Below the pieces are notes generated by a model. The model was not told the DNA's origin and searched no databases. It saw only the letters and a list, made by a program, of their open reading frames with translations. Both the position numbers and the translations under genes were made by a program. 50,047 nt of DNA from Acaryochloris sp. IP29b_bin.137. GTDB taxonomy: Bacteria; Cyanobacteriota; Cyanobacteriia; Thermosynechococcales; Thermosynechococcaceae. Each line of letters opens with the position of its first letter. Within the stretch, counting starts at the first letter, position 1. Location: positions 1-50,047 of the forward strand of contig NZ_JANQOP010000063.1 of assembly GCF_028285745.1 (NCBI RefSeq), in the 5' to 3' direction. Positions 19,201 to 28,187 of the stretch are shown one piece after another.

Positions 19201-21624
19201 CTAGGTGTTAGCAAGCTCGGTGGCGGCTGAATCCGCAGTAGAAGGTTGCCAAATAGCAGCTTTAATCAGAGCCCAAATTAGGGAAACATTATAGATTGCC
19301 CAAGCAGCATTGAGAACATGTAGGCCTGGGTTCTCTAGGCTACCAGTTGCATAACGGAATAAACTCCACGAAATACCTAAGGCTGTTAGCACAACAACCG
19401 TGATTTGTGGAATGACAAGACCAATATACATACCCGATTGACGCTGTTTTGGAGTCACTTGGAACTTTACAGGTCTACCCGTAAACACACTCCAAACAGC
19501 TTTGATAAACAGTGGGAATAGTGCGATCGCAAATTGTTCTGCTCGCCATAACTCTGACTTCTTAATGCCCCAAGCTGCCGCCATAAAGGTGATGCGGTTG
19601 AGAATAAAGGCAGGTACAAAATGGATGGCAAATGCTAATCCATAGGTTTGCACGGGAATCGCCCCGGTAAAAAAGTAGATCAGTGGACAAGCAATAAAAA
19701 TCAGCGTAAAAAATCCCGAGAAGTAACTATACATAGTCTGGAAATATTGCAGCTGTTGCCAAACGGTTAGTCCTTTTTTCGTGAGTGGATTTTCCCGGAG
19801 AAGGACCTGAACCGTACCCTGAGCCCACCTCAGTCGCTGTTTCAAGGTGGAGCTGAGGTCGTCGGGGGCTAGGCCAACCGCCAAGACTTCATGGTGATAA
19901 ACCGACTTCCATCCAGCTGCATGGAGACGCATGGCAGTATTCATATCTTCCGTAATACTGGCACTGGAAACGCCGCCCACCAACTCAAACTCTTCTAAGC
20001 GTTTTTGGTCCTCTAAATATTCATCCGCAAAATTTTGCAGACCAGTCGTCACCAATGCTTCCCGGCGTAAGATCGCATTGGTGCCAGTATAGAAGGCTGA
20101 GCTCATGCCATCCTTCCCTTGTTGAATCGGGCCATAAAACAACCGAGCTTGATGACCAAACGGATCGCCAGGCGGCAGATTATAAAAGTCTTGAGGCGTT
20201 TGAACGAAGGCAATGTCGTTGTCCTTGTACGCTCCATCTTGCATGCTGTATTCAAAGAAATAGGGCAAGACTCGCTGAAGAAATTGAGGCTTAGGAATAT
20301 GGTCTGCATCTAGGGTCAAGATCAGATCGCCTGTGGTTTCCCCAGAAAACAAGGCATGGTTAATGTTGCCAGCCTTGGCGTGATGGGGTTTGCCTTTTGG
20401 CTTTTGACGAGCAATATAGCGGCTGCGGGCTAGGTCAATTAGGTCCTGTTCTTTTTGCTCAATGGCTCGCTTGACGGCCTTTACTTCTGCTTTCAGGTAC
20501 TCTGTAGCCGAGCCATATTGATGATTTAACAGGCGGGTGCTTTGTTGCAAGCTATGGAGATACCCGGCCAATTGTTGAGTTTGATCTTGGATGGCGTTGT
20601 CTTCCGGAGTAAAGAATTTAATGGCAATGAGACACTGGCGTTGATCCGGGGTTGGATTGTAGCTGACAAAGTCTGTGAATTGGCTCATGATGCCAAATCC
20701 CCTCCCGCCTTCAGCCATTGGCTCAACATCTTCTAGGGACTTAAAGATTTTGTCAGGGTTATCGAGTCCGGGGCCTCGGTCCCAAATTTGTAGTACCAAA
20801 ACGTTACTAGAAATATTGAGTTCTAAGTCAATCAGTGTCGTGGCAGGGAGATCTTTATGGGCATATTTCAAGACATTATCCACTGCCTCACCCAATACCG
20901 TTTGTATCTCCAGCCAAGGTTTCATGGGGATATGGGGTTGTTGGAGCTGATTATACCAGTCCAGCGCAACTTGAGCATTTTCCCGTTTGGTTTCTACCGT
21001 TAAGGTATGAGACTTTAACTGTTCCTCTCCTGCCGCAATTTCGGACACTAAACTTTGGAGGTGTTGTAGTTTTGCTTTGAGCTGCAGACGCTGTGTGTTA
21101 ATGTCATCTGCTGCTGCGCGAAGCTGTGGCGTTTGCAGATCCGCAATACACAATTGCTCTGACATTTGCCGCATTTGGGGAGAACCGCCATCATCCAGCA
21201 CATATACCTTCAGCTTGTTGGCAGGATAGTCTAGGTTTAAGGATGCTTTAGCCGTTTCACGAACCATCTCAACCGGTTCGTTATAGCAAGTGATAAAGAC
21301 ATCAATACTTGGCCACTTAGACTCTGGCAAGGTAGGGCGCATGTGTCTGAGAGGCTTGACATCTCGAACAATGGGCCGCCAGAGACCAATAAAGAACATC
21401 ACCCCCCCGATATAGCTATATATTTCTGCCAGCAGGAGTGGAATGGCTAGCCAGAGCACATTAAAGTTGACAGAGTTGAGAATCCGCCACTGCAGATACC
21501 AGCCCCCAAAAATGAGGTTAACGATGACTAAGAACCGAAACAGCAACGTTCTATCCTTTAGCCGGATGCGGATATTGCCGGAGAAGGTAGGGGTATTTTC
21601 AACAATGGGGACGGCATTAGTCAT
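19201..21624 (-). CDS. Cellulose-synthase-like GT2 with inserted RsbW-type HATPase domain
   Basis: An 807-residue membrane glycosyltransferase. Two N-terminal helices (about 30-80) precede the family 2 catalytic domain: YVLDDGG (Asp144/145), TLDADH (DxD, Asp439/441), ITED (558-560) and QRLRW (596-600), all intact, with four or more C-terminal helices from about 630 to 790. This is the layout of processive synthases such as BcsA. Between the first Asp motif and the DxD motif, residues about 155-395 are an insertion: a coiled coil, then a GHKL ATPase domain (about 215-342) with N-box Glu246/Asn250, G1 box DRGPG at 282-286 and G2 box GGRGFG at 306-311, then another coiled coil. No PilZ domain is visible. 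Last gene of a co-directional run with DUF3131 genes. Polymer unknown. Confidence 0.92.
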   Translation of the reverse strand: MTNAVPIVENTPTFSGNIRIRLKDRTLLFRFLVIVNLIFGGWYLQWRILNSVNFNVLWLAIPLLLAEIYSYIGGVMFFIGLWRPIVRDVKPLRHMRPTLPESKWPSIDVFITCYNEPVEMVRETAKASLNLDYPANKLKVYVLDDGGSPQMRQMSEQLCIADLQTPQLRAAADDINTQRLQLKAKLQHLQSLVSEIAAGEEQLKSHTLTVETKRENAQVALDWYNQLQQPHIPMKPWLEIQTVLGEAVDNVLKYAHKDLPATTLIDLELNISSNVLVLQIWDRGPGLDNPDKIFKSLEDVEPMAEGGRGFGIMSQFTDFVSYNPTPDQRQCLIAIKFFTPEDNAIQDQTQQLAGYLHSLQQSTRLLNHQYGSATEYLKAEVKAVKRAIEQKEQDLIDLARSRYIARQKPKGKPHHAKAGNINHALFSGETTGDLILTLDADHIPKPQFLQRVLPYFFEYSMQDGAYKDNDIAFVQTPQDFYNLPPGDPFGHQARLFYGPIQQGKDGMSSAFYTGTNAILRREALVTTGLQNFADEYLEDQKRLEEFELVGGVSSASITEDMNTAMRLHAAGWKSVYHHEVLAVGLAPDDLSSTLKQRLRWAQGTVQVLLRENPLTKKGLTVWQQLQYFQTMYSYFSGFFTLIFIACPLIYFFTGAIPVQTYGLAFAIHFVPAFILNRITFMAAAWGIKKSELWRAEQFAIALFPLFIKAVWSVFTGRPVKFQVTPKQRQSGMYIGLVIPQITVVVLTALGISWSLFRYATGSLENPGLHVLNAAWAIYNVSLIWALIKAAIWQPSTADSAATELANT

Positions 21625-21638
21625 GAGACTGGGTATCC

Positions 21639-21833
21639 TTACTGCTTGCCTAATAAAGAGGGATAATGTTGGTGGGTTTCAGTCATATTTTTAGGAATCA
21701 CCACAGTAATGTTGTGGTTAAGTTGAGTATTGACACTGAGCTGCTTATTCTCACAACCTCTGGCAAAATAGTTGTCCAGGATGCCGATGAGGGTCGGTTC
21801 TGGCTGATCGATAGCTAGGGAGTAGGTATCCAT
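21639..21833 (-). CDS. Small hypothetical protein in the polysaccharide operon
   Basis: A 64-residue frame starting with ATG (MDTYSLAIDQPEPTLIGILD), 20 bases after the stop codon of the triple-DUF3131 gene and 14 bases before the glycosyltransferase start. GAGTGG lies a few bases upstream of the ATG. There is no signal peptide or membrane segment, so it should be cytosolic. No family recognised. The tight spacing on both sides is the main evidence that it is real. Confidence 0.5.
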   Translation of the reverse strand: MDTYSLAIDQPEPTLIGILDNYFARGCENKQLSVNTQLNHNITVVIPKNMTETHQHYPSLLGKQ

Positions 21834-21853
21834 TAATCCACTCAAAACAGTTG

Positions 21854-24800
21854 TTATTTATGGTTTTGGGACAGGGTGTTATTTGGGGTTCCCCAATAGG
21901 TGCCCGTTGAATCCGTAATCAGCTGCAATTTGGGTTTAGGGGTGGGGGGCAAACCGGTCCCTATCTCTTCGTTGGCGACAGCTTTCCACCATGGGGAATT
22001 GCGGGAGGTATCGGCAACCAGTAACGGTTGGCGATCGCGCAGCCGATACAAAATAGACTGCAGAACAATACTGTTGGTAGAGCCACTAAAACCAGGGTTA
22101 GACTGGCCGGTTTGCTCATTCACCCCTTCATAAAAGCCCAACACAGGGTTATAGAGGTCCAACGCAGACTGATATAGCTCTTGAGCATAGGCATTGTCAG
22201 GGAAAATCGCATGATAAGCGAAGGCTGCCGCACTGCTGATGATGCGTTGCTCGGGTTTCAGGGATTTATCGGCAGTGGATGCGGCCCAGGGTTGTTTATC
22301 TTTATTAATCAGGCTGCTATGAATCACGTAGGGTGCTTTGGTAGTGAGGGTGGTGCCTGCTGCCGTCAATACGCCTTCGCGGTTATAGCGTTCAGCCTGA
22401 GCCTGCAACATTGGTAAAACCAACCGCCGCATTTGTGGATCGAGGCCCAACTCTAAGCCATAAACCATAAATGGATTGCTAACTGTCTGTTGCTCAATAT
22501 CAGGTTTCTTCCGCGGACGGTCTCGCTCAATCGGAATTTGAAAGCCTTCTAATTCGGCGGTTTTGTAGTTTCCACCGACGGCGGCTTCCGTCACATCAAA
22601 GCCCCAAAGTTGAAACCCCCGGGCAGCGTATTCTTCGTAGCCCAATCGGGAATCTGGCTTGACGCGAATTAAGCGGCGGCCATTGCTATCCGTTTCGACA
22701 AAAGCGCTGTGGATGCGACCATCTCGCACCACCCGCAGGAAAGACCAATCTAAGACAATTTCATCAATAATGGTGGCATACTCCTTGTGACAGCCCTTGA
22801 GATTGTGAAGGGCCAACAAGAACCGTCCCACATCTAAACCGGACCAGCCAATGCCTTCAGGGGCCGGGTTCATGCCGTAATCAACAGCTTCTAGGGTGCG
22901 AATATCGTAGTTGCGATGGGGCAATTCACCGCCATGTAACGGCAATTGTTTAATTGCACCTAAAAATAAACGGACCCGCTGATCAAATTCTTCGATGCTA
23001 ATCACATCTAGGGATTCAGCCGCCTGAAGGGCGGCTAAATAGTCCCCCATTCCCCACAAAGTAGCGACTTTCATATCGCTGCGATCGCTGACCAATCCCG
23101 TACTGGATTCGTAGTTGGCCTCAAAGTATTTCCAGGCCGCTTTGGCATAGCGTTTTTCAGCTAAATGAGGACGGCGCGTCAGATCTTGGCAAACCGCTGA
23201 TTCCTTCACTTTGCCACCAGACAGAATGGGAGCAACTGCCACCTGGACGGATTGTTCCACCATTTGTTCTACCTTGCCGATCGGAGCTGGAGCTGGGGTA
23301 GGGGCAGGTGCTGGAGTCGGTGCAGGCGTTGGTAAAGCAGCCGTTGTTTGGCTGGATGGGAAGTTAGGTGTAGCACCGTCGCCTTCGATCAATTGACAGC
23401 ACACGACTAAATCCGAATCAATGGATTTAGAGGGGGATAAATGCTTGTGAGTGGGAGGAGGAGCATTGCTCGGAGATTGGGCAATAACAGGACTCGGCGT
23501 CGGTGTAGAGACTGGGGCCGGAGTAGGTGAGGGTGAAGGAGCGGGTGTTGGAGTCGGCGCAGGTGAAGGAGCGGGTGCTGGAGCCGGAGCCGGGGCAGGT
23601 GCCGGAGTTGGGGCCGGTGCTGGAACTGGGGCCGGAGCAGGTGCTGGGGCCGGTGCTGGAGCGGAAGCTACATTGTCTGGAGCTGGGTAACCTTCAGCAA
23701 CGATGGTACTTTGGGGTGTTCCGGTGGAGGCATTCACCCCATTCCCCCCAATCAGGGGGCGATATCCTCTCGCTTTGTAGTAGAGGATTTCCATAATCAA
23801 CCCATTTGTATTACCGGTTAGGGCCCGATTAGGCTCATTGGTTGCCTCATACATGCCGGCAAAAAAACCGCCGCCATCTGGGCTCATCAAGCCTTTCGCG
23901 ACTTCGAATAATTCCTCTGCATAGGGTTCATCCGGGAAGATATAGCGCCACCCAAAGGCCGCTTTGGTGCTAATACTGCGTTTCTCGGGATGCAGTTCAT
24001 TCTTCTCAGTAATGGTGGCCCAAGCGACACCATTGGAAAAAACGGTGTTGTAGAGGAAGTAAGGCGGGCCATCAATGTTATCTTCGGTAACCGCCGTTAG
24101 TTGGCCCGTAGCCTGATAGCGACGTTTTTGGACTTCGAGTACACGGGCCGCATAATCGCGCATTTGATCGCCCAAAAAGCCAAACTCAATGCCGTCCAAG
24201 ATATAGGACTCACTCACCACATAATTGTTGGCATTCGTTTCTTGAAAGGCTCGGGTATCAACGGGGATTTGCACCCCGTATATCTCGACTAATTGAAATG
24301 GCTCAAAGGACAGCGCCTTGGGGACGGAATATCCCCACAACTCATAGCCTCGGGCCGCATATTCTTCGTACCCTAGTCGGCCTTCTTGGACAGGCAACGT
24401 TTGACCATCTTCAAGGACGGTAGCTCCAAATAGATTGCCGTCTTGAATGGAGCGTTCAATCGCCCATCGATCGATAATAGATTTTAACCAGTCTGCATAT
24501 TGGGGATGACAGGTGCGCAGGACATGAAATGCTGCCAAAATTCGGCCAATATCTAAGGCCGACCAACCGATGCCGCGGTCAATGGGGTTGTTGCCATAGT
24601 CCACCATCGCACCATCGGCAGCGTTATAGACCTTATTGGGCAAGCTGTCTTCAAACAGCGTTAATTCAGATAGAGAAGACAGAAATTTATTGAGTTTGAG
24701 GTCAAACTCATCTTGGGTGATCAGGTTCATCCACCGGGCCGCATTGAGGGCCATGAGGTAGTTCCCCATATCCCACAGGGTGCCGGAAGGGTAGCCTCCG

Positions 24801-26413
24801 GTTGAGTTAGTAAATCCGGTGGCTTCTTGATAGTTGTTGACAAAGTACTGCCAAGCCGTGCGCGCGTAAGTCTCTTCTTCGGGGGTCAAAGGATTGGTAA
24901 TCCCGCCACAGGAATTATCACTCGGCGGGGGCGGAGGGGCAGATATGGGGGCGGGCGCAGGCGCTGGAGCGGCGGCAGGAGTCGGGGGAGGAGCCGGAGC
25001 GGCGGCAGGCGCGGGGGCGGGCGCAGGCGCTGGAGCGGGCGCTTGTGCTGTTTCAGGTGCAGGAAAGCCTTCCAGAACAACGGTTGTTTCAGAGGTTCCG
25101 GTGGAAGCACTCACCCCATTTCCCCCAATTAGGGGTCGATTGCCTCTGGCCTTGTAATAGAGAATCTCCATAATTAACCCATTCGTATTTCCCGTTAGGG
25201 ATTGGTTGGGTTGTTGGGTCTCTTCATATAAACCGGCGAAAAAGCCGCCCCCATCAGGGCTCATTAATCCCTTTGCAACTTCAAACAGCTGTTGAGCATA
25301 GGGGTCATCCGGAAAAATATAGCGCCACCCAAAGGCTGCCTTGGTGCTGATACTGCGTTTGTCGGGATGAAGTTCGTTTTTCTCAGTAATCGTGGCCCAA
25401 GCTTCGCCATTGGAGAAAACAGTGTTGTACAAGAAGTAGGGGGGACCATCAATATTGTCTTCGGTCACCGCCGTTAATTGACCTGTAGCTTGATAGCGTC
25501 GTTTCTGCACTTCGAAGACCCGAGCGGCATAGTCCCGCATTTGGTCACCCAGGAAGCCAAATTCAATGCCATCTAGGATATAGGACTCACTGACGACGTA
25601 GTTATTGGCATTGGTGTCTTGATAGTTGCGAGTATCCACAGGAATCTGCACCCCATAGATCTCCACCATCTTGAACGGTTCAAAGGATAACGCCTTCGGC
25701 ACCTGAAAGTTCCAGAGTTGGTAGCCTCGGGATGCATACTCCTCATACCCCAGTCGGCCTTCTTGCACTGGCAAAGTCTGCCCATCCTCTAGAACAGTTG
25801 CCCCAAACATATAGCCATCTTGAACGGACCGATCCACTGCCCAGCGATCGATGATGGATTTCAACCAATCTGCATATTGGGGATGACAGGTGCGCAGCAC
25901 ATGAAATGCCGCCAAAATCCGACCAATATCCAAGGCAGACCAACCAATCCCTCGATCAATGGGATTGTTGCCATAGTCCACCATGGCGCCATCAGCCGCG
26001 TTATACACCTTGTTCGGTAAGCTGTCTTCAAACAGTGTTAACCCCGCTAGAGAAGACAGAAATTTATTCAGTTTTTGATCGAACTCTTCTTGGGGGATCA
26101 GGTTCATCCAGCGGGCCGCATTGAGGGCCATCAGGTAGTTTCCCATGTCCCACAAGGTGCCGGAAGGGTATCCCCCAGTGGAGTTGGTGAAACCCGTGGC
26201 CTCTTGATAGTTATTGAGAAAGTACTGCCATGCCGTGCGAGCATAGGTTTCTTCCTCTGGCGTTAGGGGATTGGTAATCGCCCCACAATCATTTGCTTCT
26301 TGTGCATTGGCAACTTTCCCTGTTGTGAAGGGAAGCCACAGAGAAGGAGAAAAAATGCCAATTGCCAACCAGGCAACTAGTCTAACTATCGGTAAAGGAC
26401 GACGTCGCTTCAT
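21854..26413 (-). CDS. Exported protein with three DUF3131 domains
   Basis: A 1519-residue secreted or periplasmic protein. The ATG at 26413 (not the TTG at 26431) gives a classic signal peptide: MKRRR, a hydrophobic core and a likely cleavage site after VANA. Three DUF3131 domains follow at about residues 43-450, 501-905 and 1073-1470. Each has the conserved GWSxxDxGR and RLGYEEYA motifs. Domains 1 and 2 are about 90 percent identical by eye; domain 3 is divergent. Pro/Ala-rich linkers (about 455-498 and 910-975) separate them. DUF3131 is thought to adopt a glycoside-hydrolase-like helical barrel, so polysaccharide binding or trimming is plausible but unproven. Operon neighbours are another DUF3131 protein and a polysaccharide synthase. 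Confidence 0.88.
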   Translation of the reverse strand: MKRRRPLPIVRLVAWLAIGIFSPSLWLPFTTGKVANAQEANDCGAITNPLTPEEETYARTAWQYFLNNYQEATGFTNSTGGYPSGTLWDMGNYLMALNAARWMNLIPQEEFDQKLNKFLSSLAGLTLFEDSLPNKVYNAADGAMVDYGNNPIDRGIGWSALDIGRILAAFHVLRTCHPQYADWLKSIIDRWAVDRSVQDGYMFGATVLEDGQTLPVQEGRLGYEEYASRGYQLWNFQVPKALSFEPFKMVEIYGVQIPVDTRNYQDTNANNYVVSESYILDGIEFGFLGDQMRDYAARVFEVQKRRYQATGQLTAVTEDNIDGPPYFLYNTVFSNGEAWATITEKNELHPDKRSISTKAAFGWRYIFPDDPYAQQLFEVAKGLMSPDGGGFFAGLYEETQQPNQSLTGNTNGLIMEILYYKARGNRPLIGGNGVSASTGTSETTVVLEGFPAPETAQAPAPAPAPAPAPAAAPAPPPTPAAAPAPAPAPISAPPPPPSDNSCGGITNPLTPEEETYARTAWQYFVNNYQEATGFTNSTGGYPSGTLWDMGNYLMALNAARWMNLITQDEFDLKLNKFLSSLSELTLFEDSLPNKVYNAADGAMVDYGNNPIDRGIGWSALDIGRILAAFHVLRTCHPQYADWLKSIIDRWAIERSIQDGNLFGATVLEDGQTLPVQEGRLGYEEYAARGYELWGYSVPKALSFEPFQLVEIYGVQIPVDTRAFQETNANNYVVSESYILDGIEFGFLGDQMRDYAARVLEVQKRRYQATGQLTAVTEDNIDGPPYFLYNTVFSNGVAWATITEKNELHPEKRSISTKAAFGWRYIFPDEPYAEELFEVAKGLMSPDGGGFFAGMYEATNEPNRALTGNTNGLIMEILYYKARGYRPLIGGNGVNASTGTPQSTIVAEGYPAPDNVASAPAPAPAPAPAPVPAPAPTPAPAPAPAPAPAPSPAPTPTPAPSPSPTPAPVSTPTPSPVIAQSPSNAPPPTHKHLSPSKSIDSDLVVCCQLIEGDGATPNFPSSQTTAALPTPAPTPAPAPTPAPAPIGKVEQMVEQSVQVAVAPILSGGKVKESAVCQDLTRRPHLAEKRYAKAAWKYFEANYESSTGLVSDRSDMKVATLWGMGDYLAALQAAESLDVISIEEFDQRVRLFLGAIKQLPLHGGELPHRNYDIRTLEAVDYGMNPAPEGIGWSGLDVGRFLLALHNLKGCHKEYATIIDEIVLDWSFLRVVRDGRIHSAFVETDSNGRRLIRVKPDSRLGYEEYAARGFQLWGFDVTEAAVGGNYKTAELEGFQIPIERDRPRKKPDIEQQTVSNPFMVYGLELGLDPQMRRLVLPMLQAQAERYNREGVLTAAGTTLTTKAPYVIHSSLINKDKQPWAASTADKSLKPEQRIISSAAAFAYHAIFPDNAYAQELYQSALDLYNPVLGFYEGVNEQTGQSNPGFSGSTNSIVLQSILYRLRDRQPLLVADTSRNSPWWKAVANEEIGTGLPPTPKPKLQLITDSTGTYWGTPNNTLSQNHK
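23495..23680. repeat. Low-complexity Pro/Ala coding repeat (second linker)
   Basis: A GC-rich imperfect repeat of GGxGCx triplets encodes alternating Pro-Ala residues linking DUF3131 domains 2 and 3. A similar, shorter tract lies at about 24920-25050 between domains 1 and 2. Such tracts change length easily by slippage. Confidence 0.75.
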
Positions 26414-26498
26414 CAGGCAGGATGGCCCCAATCAAAAGATGCAAAAGAACAACAAACCCAGTTGCAGTTGACGAGAAAGTGAATAGGGCTAATTCCTA

Positions 26499-27974
26499 CT
26501 ACGCATCTGGCTCAGATACTCCCGCCCAAATGGCTAGAGGCTTGCCAACTTTCTTAAATAATAAGCACTCTAAAATAATGCCATTGTTATTAGCTGTCAA
26601 TACGGCGTTTGGTTCATCTAAGGTTTCATAAAAACCACTGTACCAACCTTTTTCCGAACCAACTTTTTCTTGCACAAAAGCAAATAACTTTTTGGTGTAA
26701 TCTGTGTTGTAAAGAACATGCCAACCGATGGCTGCTTTCGTACTCACAAAGCGAAGGTGGTTGTAATTTTCTCCAGTATCGCTAATGGTGGCCCAGGGTT
26801 TGCCGTTCACATATAAGGTGTTGTAAACAAAATAGGGTTCTCGGTCCAAATTATCTTCCGTGATCGCCGTTAATTGATTCGTAGCTTCATAACGAGCTTC
26901 CTGGGCCGCTAACATTCGATCCGCATAGGCTTTTGGCAGAGCTTTAAATCCGGTTTCGATGCCATCAAGGAAAAACGGCTCACTCAAAACGTAGTTATTC
27001 GCTTCCGAATTTTCGCGATCGCGGACATCAAACGGAATGCTATGGCCATAGAGTTCGACAAAGGCCGATTTGTTGTCATAGTCGAGGGCCTTATCAACAT
27101 TGAGCCCCCACAGTTTCAAGCCATAGGCTGCATAATCTTCGTACCCTAGGCGCCCTTCTTGGTTGTATTGCTCTTGCCCCTCTTTGATACTGGTGCCATA
27201 CATTTGACCATCTTTGGTCAACCGCTTGACATCCCAGGCTTTCCACACTGCTGTGGTTTGGGGTTCGAATTCAGGATATTTAGCGGCAATAATTTTCAGC
27301 CAGAGGGCGATACGACCCAGGTCAATGGCTGACCAGCCAATTTCTTCTCGCTGATCGAGGGAGCCATAATTCACGGGCATTAAGGTCTGGGAATTGTAGA
27401 CCTTGTTGGGCAGTTCCCCCTTATATAGTTCCAGCTTGGCTAGAGTCGTCAGCATCTTGCTCATGGTCTCTTTGAATTCCTTCTCAGACACCAGATCTAA
27501 TTCCTTCGCACTGACTAAAGCCGCCATCGCAGCACTTTGATCCCAGAGGGTCACGGATTGGAATTGATCCACAGAATTGACCAAGCCCGTTTCGGGATTC
27601 ATATTGGTCTCAAAATAGCTCCAAGCCTTCTGGGCAACCTTGAGCTCTTCAGGGGATAGTTTGCCAACATGGGCGGGGGTAAAGGGCGTAACTGTCTTGG
27701 CAATTTCTTGTTTACTCACCCGTTCACCTGGAAATTTAATGGATCGTGAATCCGGTTTTTCATGTTTGACCTTCGGTTTCGCCTGGGTTGAGTCAGATTT
27801 GGCAGTATCGGGAGCAGTAGCAGTGGTGGTAGGTGCAGACTCTTGGGTTGTTTTTTTAGACAGATTTCCCGATAACAGTTCTAAGCCTGCGATCGCAGCG
27901 ACGGCTGTTACGACGCCACCTAAATAGGTGAGAAAAGCAAGTTTTTTAGGTGGCATTTCAAAATTAGAATTCAT
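26499..27974 (-). CDS. Membrane-anchored DUF3131 protein
   Basis: A 491-residue protein with an N-terminal hydrophobic anchor at about residues 12-35, a Ser/Thr/Lys-rich linker to about residue 100, and one DUF3131 domain to the end. The domain keeps the shared motifs EIGWSAIDLGR and GRLGYEDYAAYG, so its putative active site matches the three domains of the neighbouring protein. It lies 85 bases upstream of that gene on the same strand. The ATG at 27974 starts MNSNFEMPPKK. Role inferred from context: processing or handling of the polymer made by the downstream glycosyltransferase. Confidence 0.85.
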   Translation of the reverse strand: MNSNFEMPPKKLAFLTYLGGVVTAVAAIAGLELLSGNLSKKTTQESAPTTTATAPDTAKSDSTQAKPKVKHEKPDSRSIKFPGERVSKQEIAKTVTPFTPAHVGKLSPEELKVAQKAWSYFETNMNPETGLVNSVDQFQSVTLWDQSAAMAALVSAKELDLVSEKEFKETMSKMLTTLAKLELYKGELPNKVYNSQTLMPVNYGSLDQREEIGWSAIDLGRIALWLKIIAAKYPEFEPQTTAVWKAWDVKRLTKDGQMYGTSIKEGQEQYNQEGRLGYEDYAAYGLKLWGLNVDKALDYDNKSAFVELYGHSIPFDVRDRENSEANNYVLSEPFFLDGIETGFKALPKAYADRMLAAQEARYEATNQLTAITEDNLDREPYFVYNTLYVNGKPWATISDTGENYNHLRFVSTKAAIGWHVLYNTDYTKKLFAFVQEKVGSEKGWYSGFYETLDEPNAVLTANNNGIILECLLFKKVGKPLAIWAGVSEPDA

Positions 27975-28187
27975 AACTGCTCCCAGTTGGAATAATGACC
28001 GTAATTGTCAGCACTGAAACAATATTAATTGGCAGCTAGGATAACCAGCTAGAGAAAGTTTTCTTGATTTCTGAAAACTAGAAAAAAAGATCAATAATCA
28101 TCAAGCAAGATAAACTTTCTTTACCAAAAAGGGGCTTATCTGCCCTAGAATTCCCAACTCATCAATAGGTTTAACACTCTGAAAAAA

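Noticed and set aside
23451..23690. Gly/Ala/Val-rich open frame on the plus strand opposite the DUF3131 gene
   Set aside because: It is the antisense reading of the Pro/Ala linker codons; low-complexity GC-rich repeats leave the opposite strand open by chance.
23280..25050. Repeated short GC-rich units that could suggest a CRISPR array
   Set aside because: The units are codon repeats within one open reading frame with no regular spacer pattern; no cas gene is present.
28057..28079. AGTTTTC/GAAAACT hairpin between the barrel and DUF3131 genes
   Set aside because: In the transcribed (minus) direction the T-rich stretch comes before the stem, not after it, so it does not fit a terminator.
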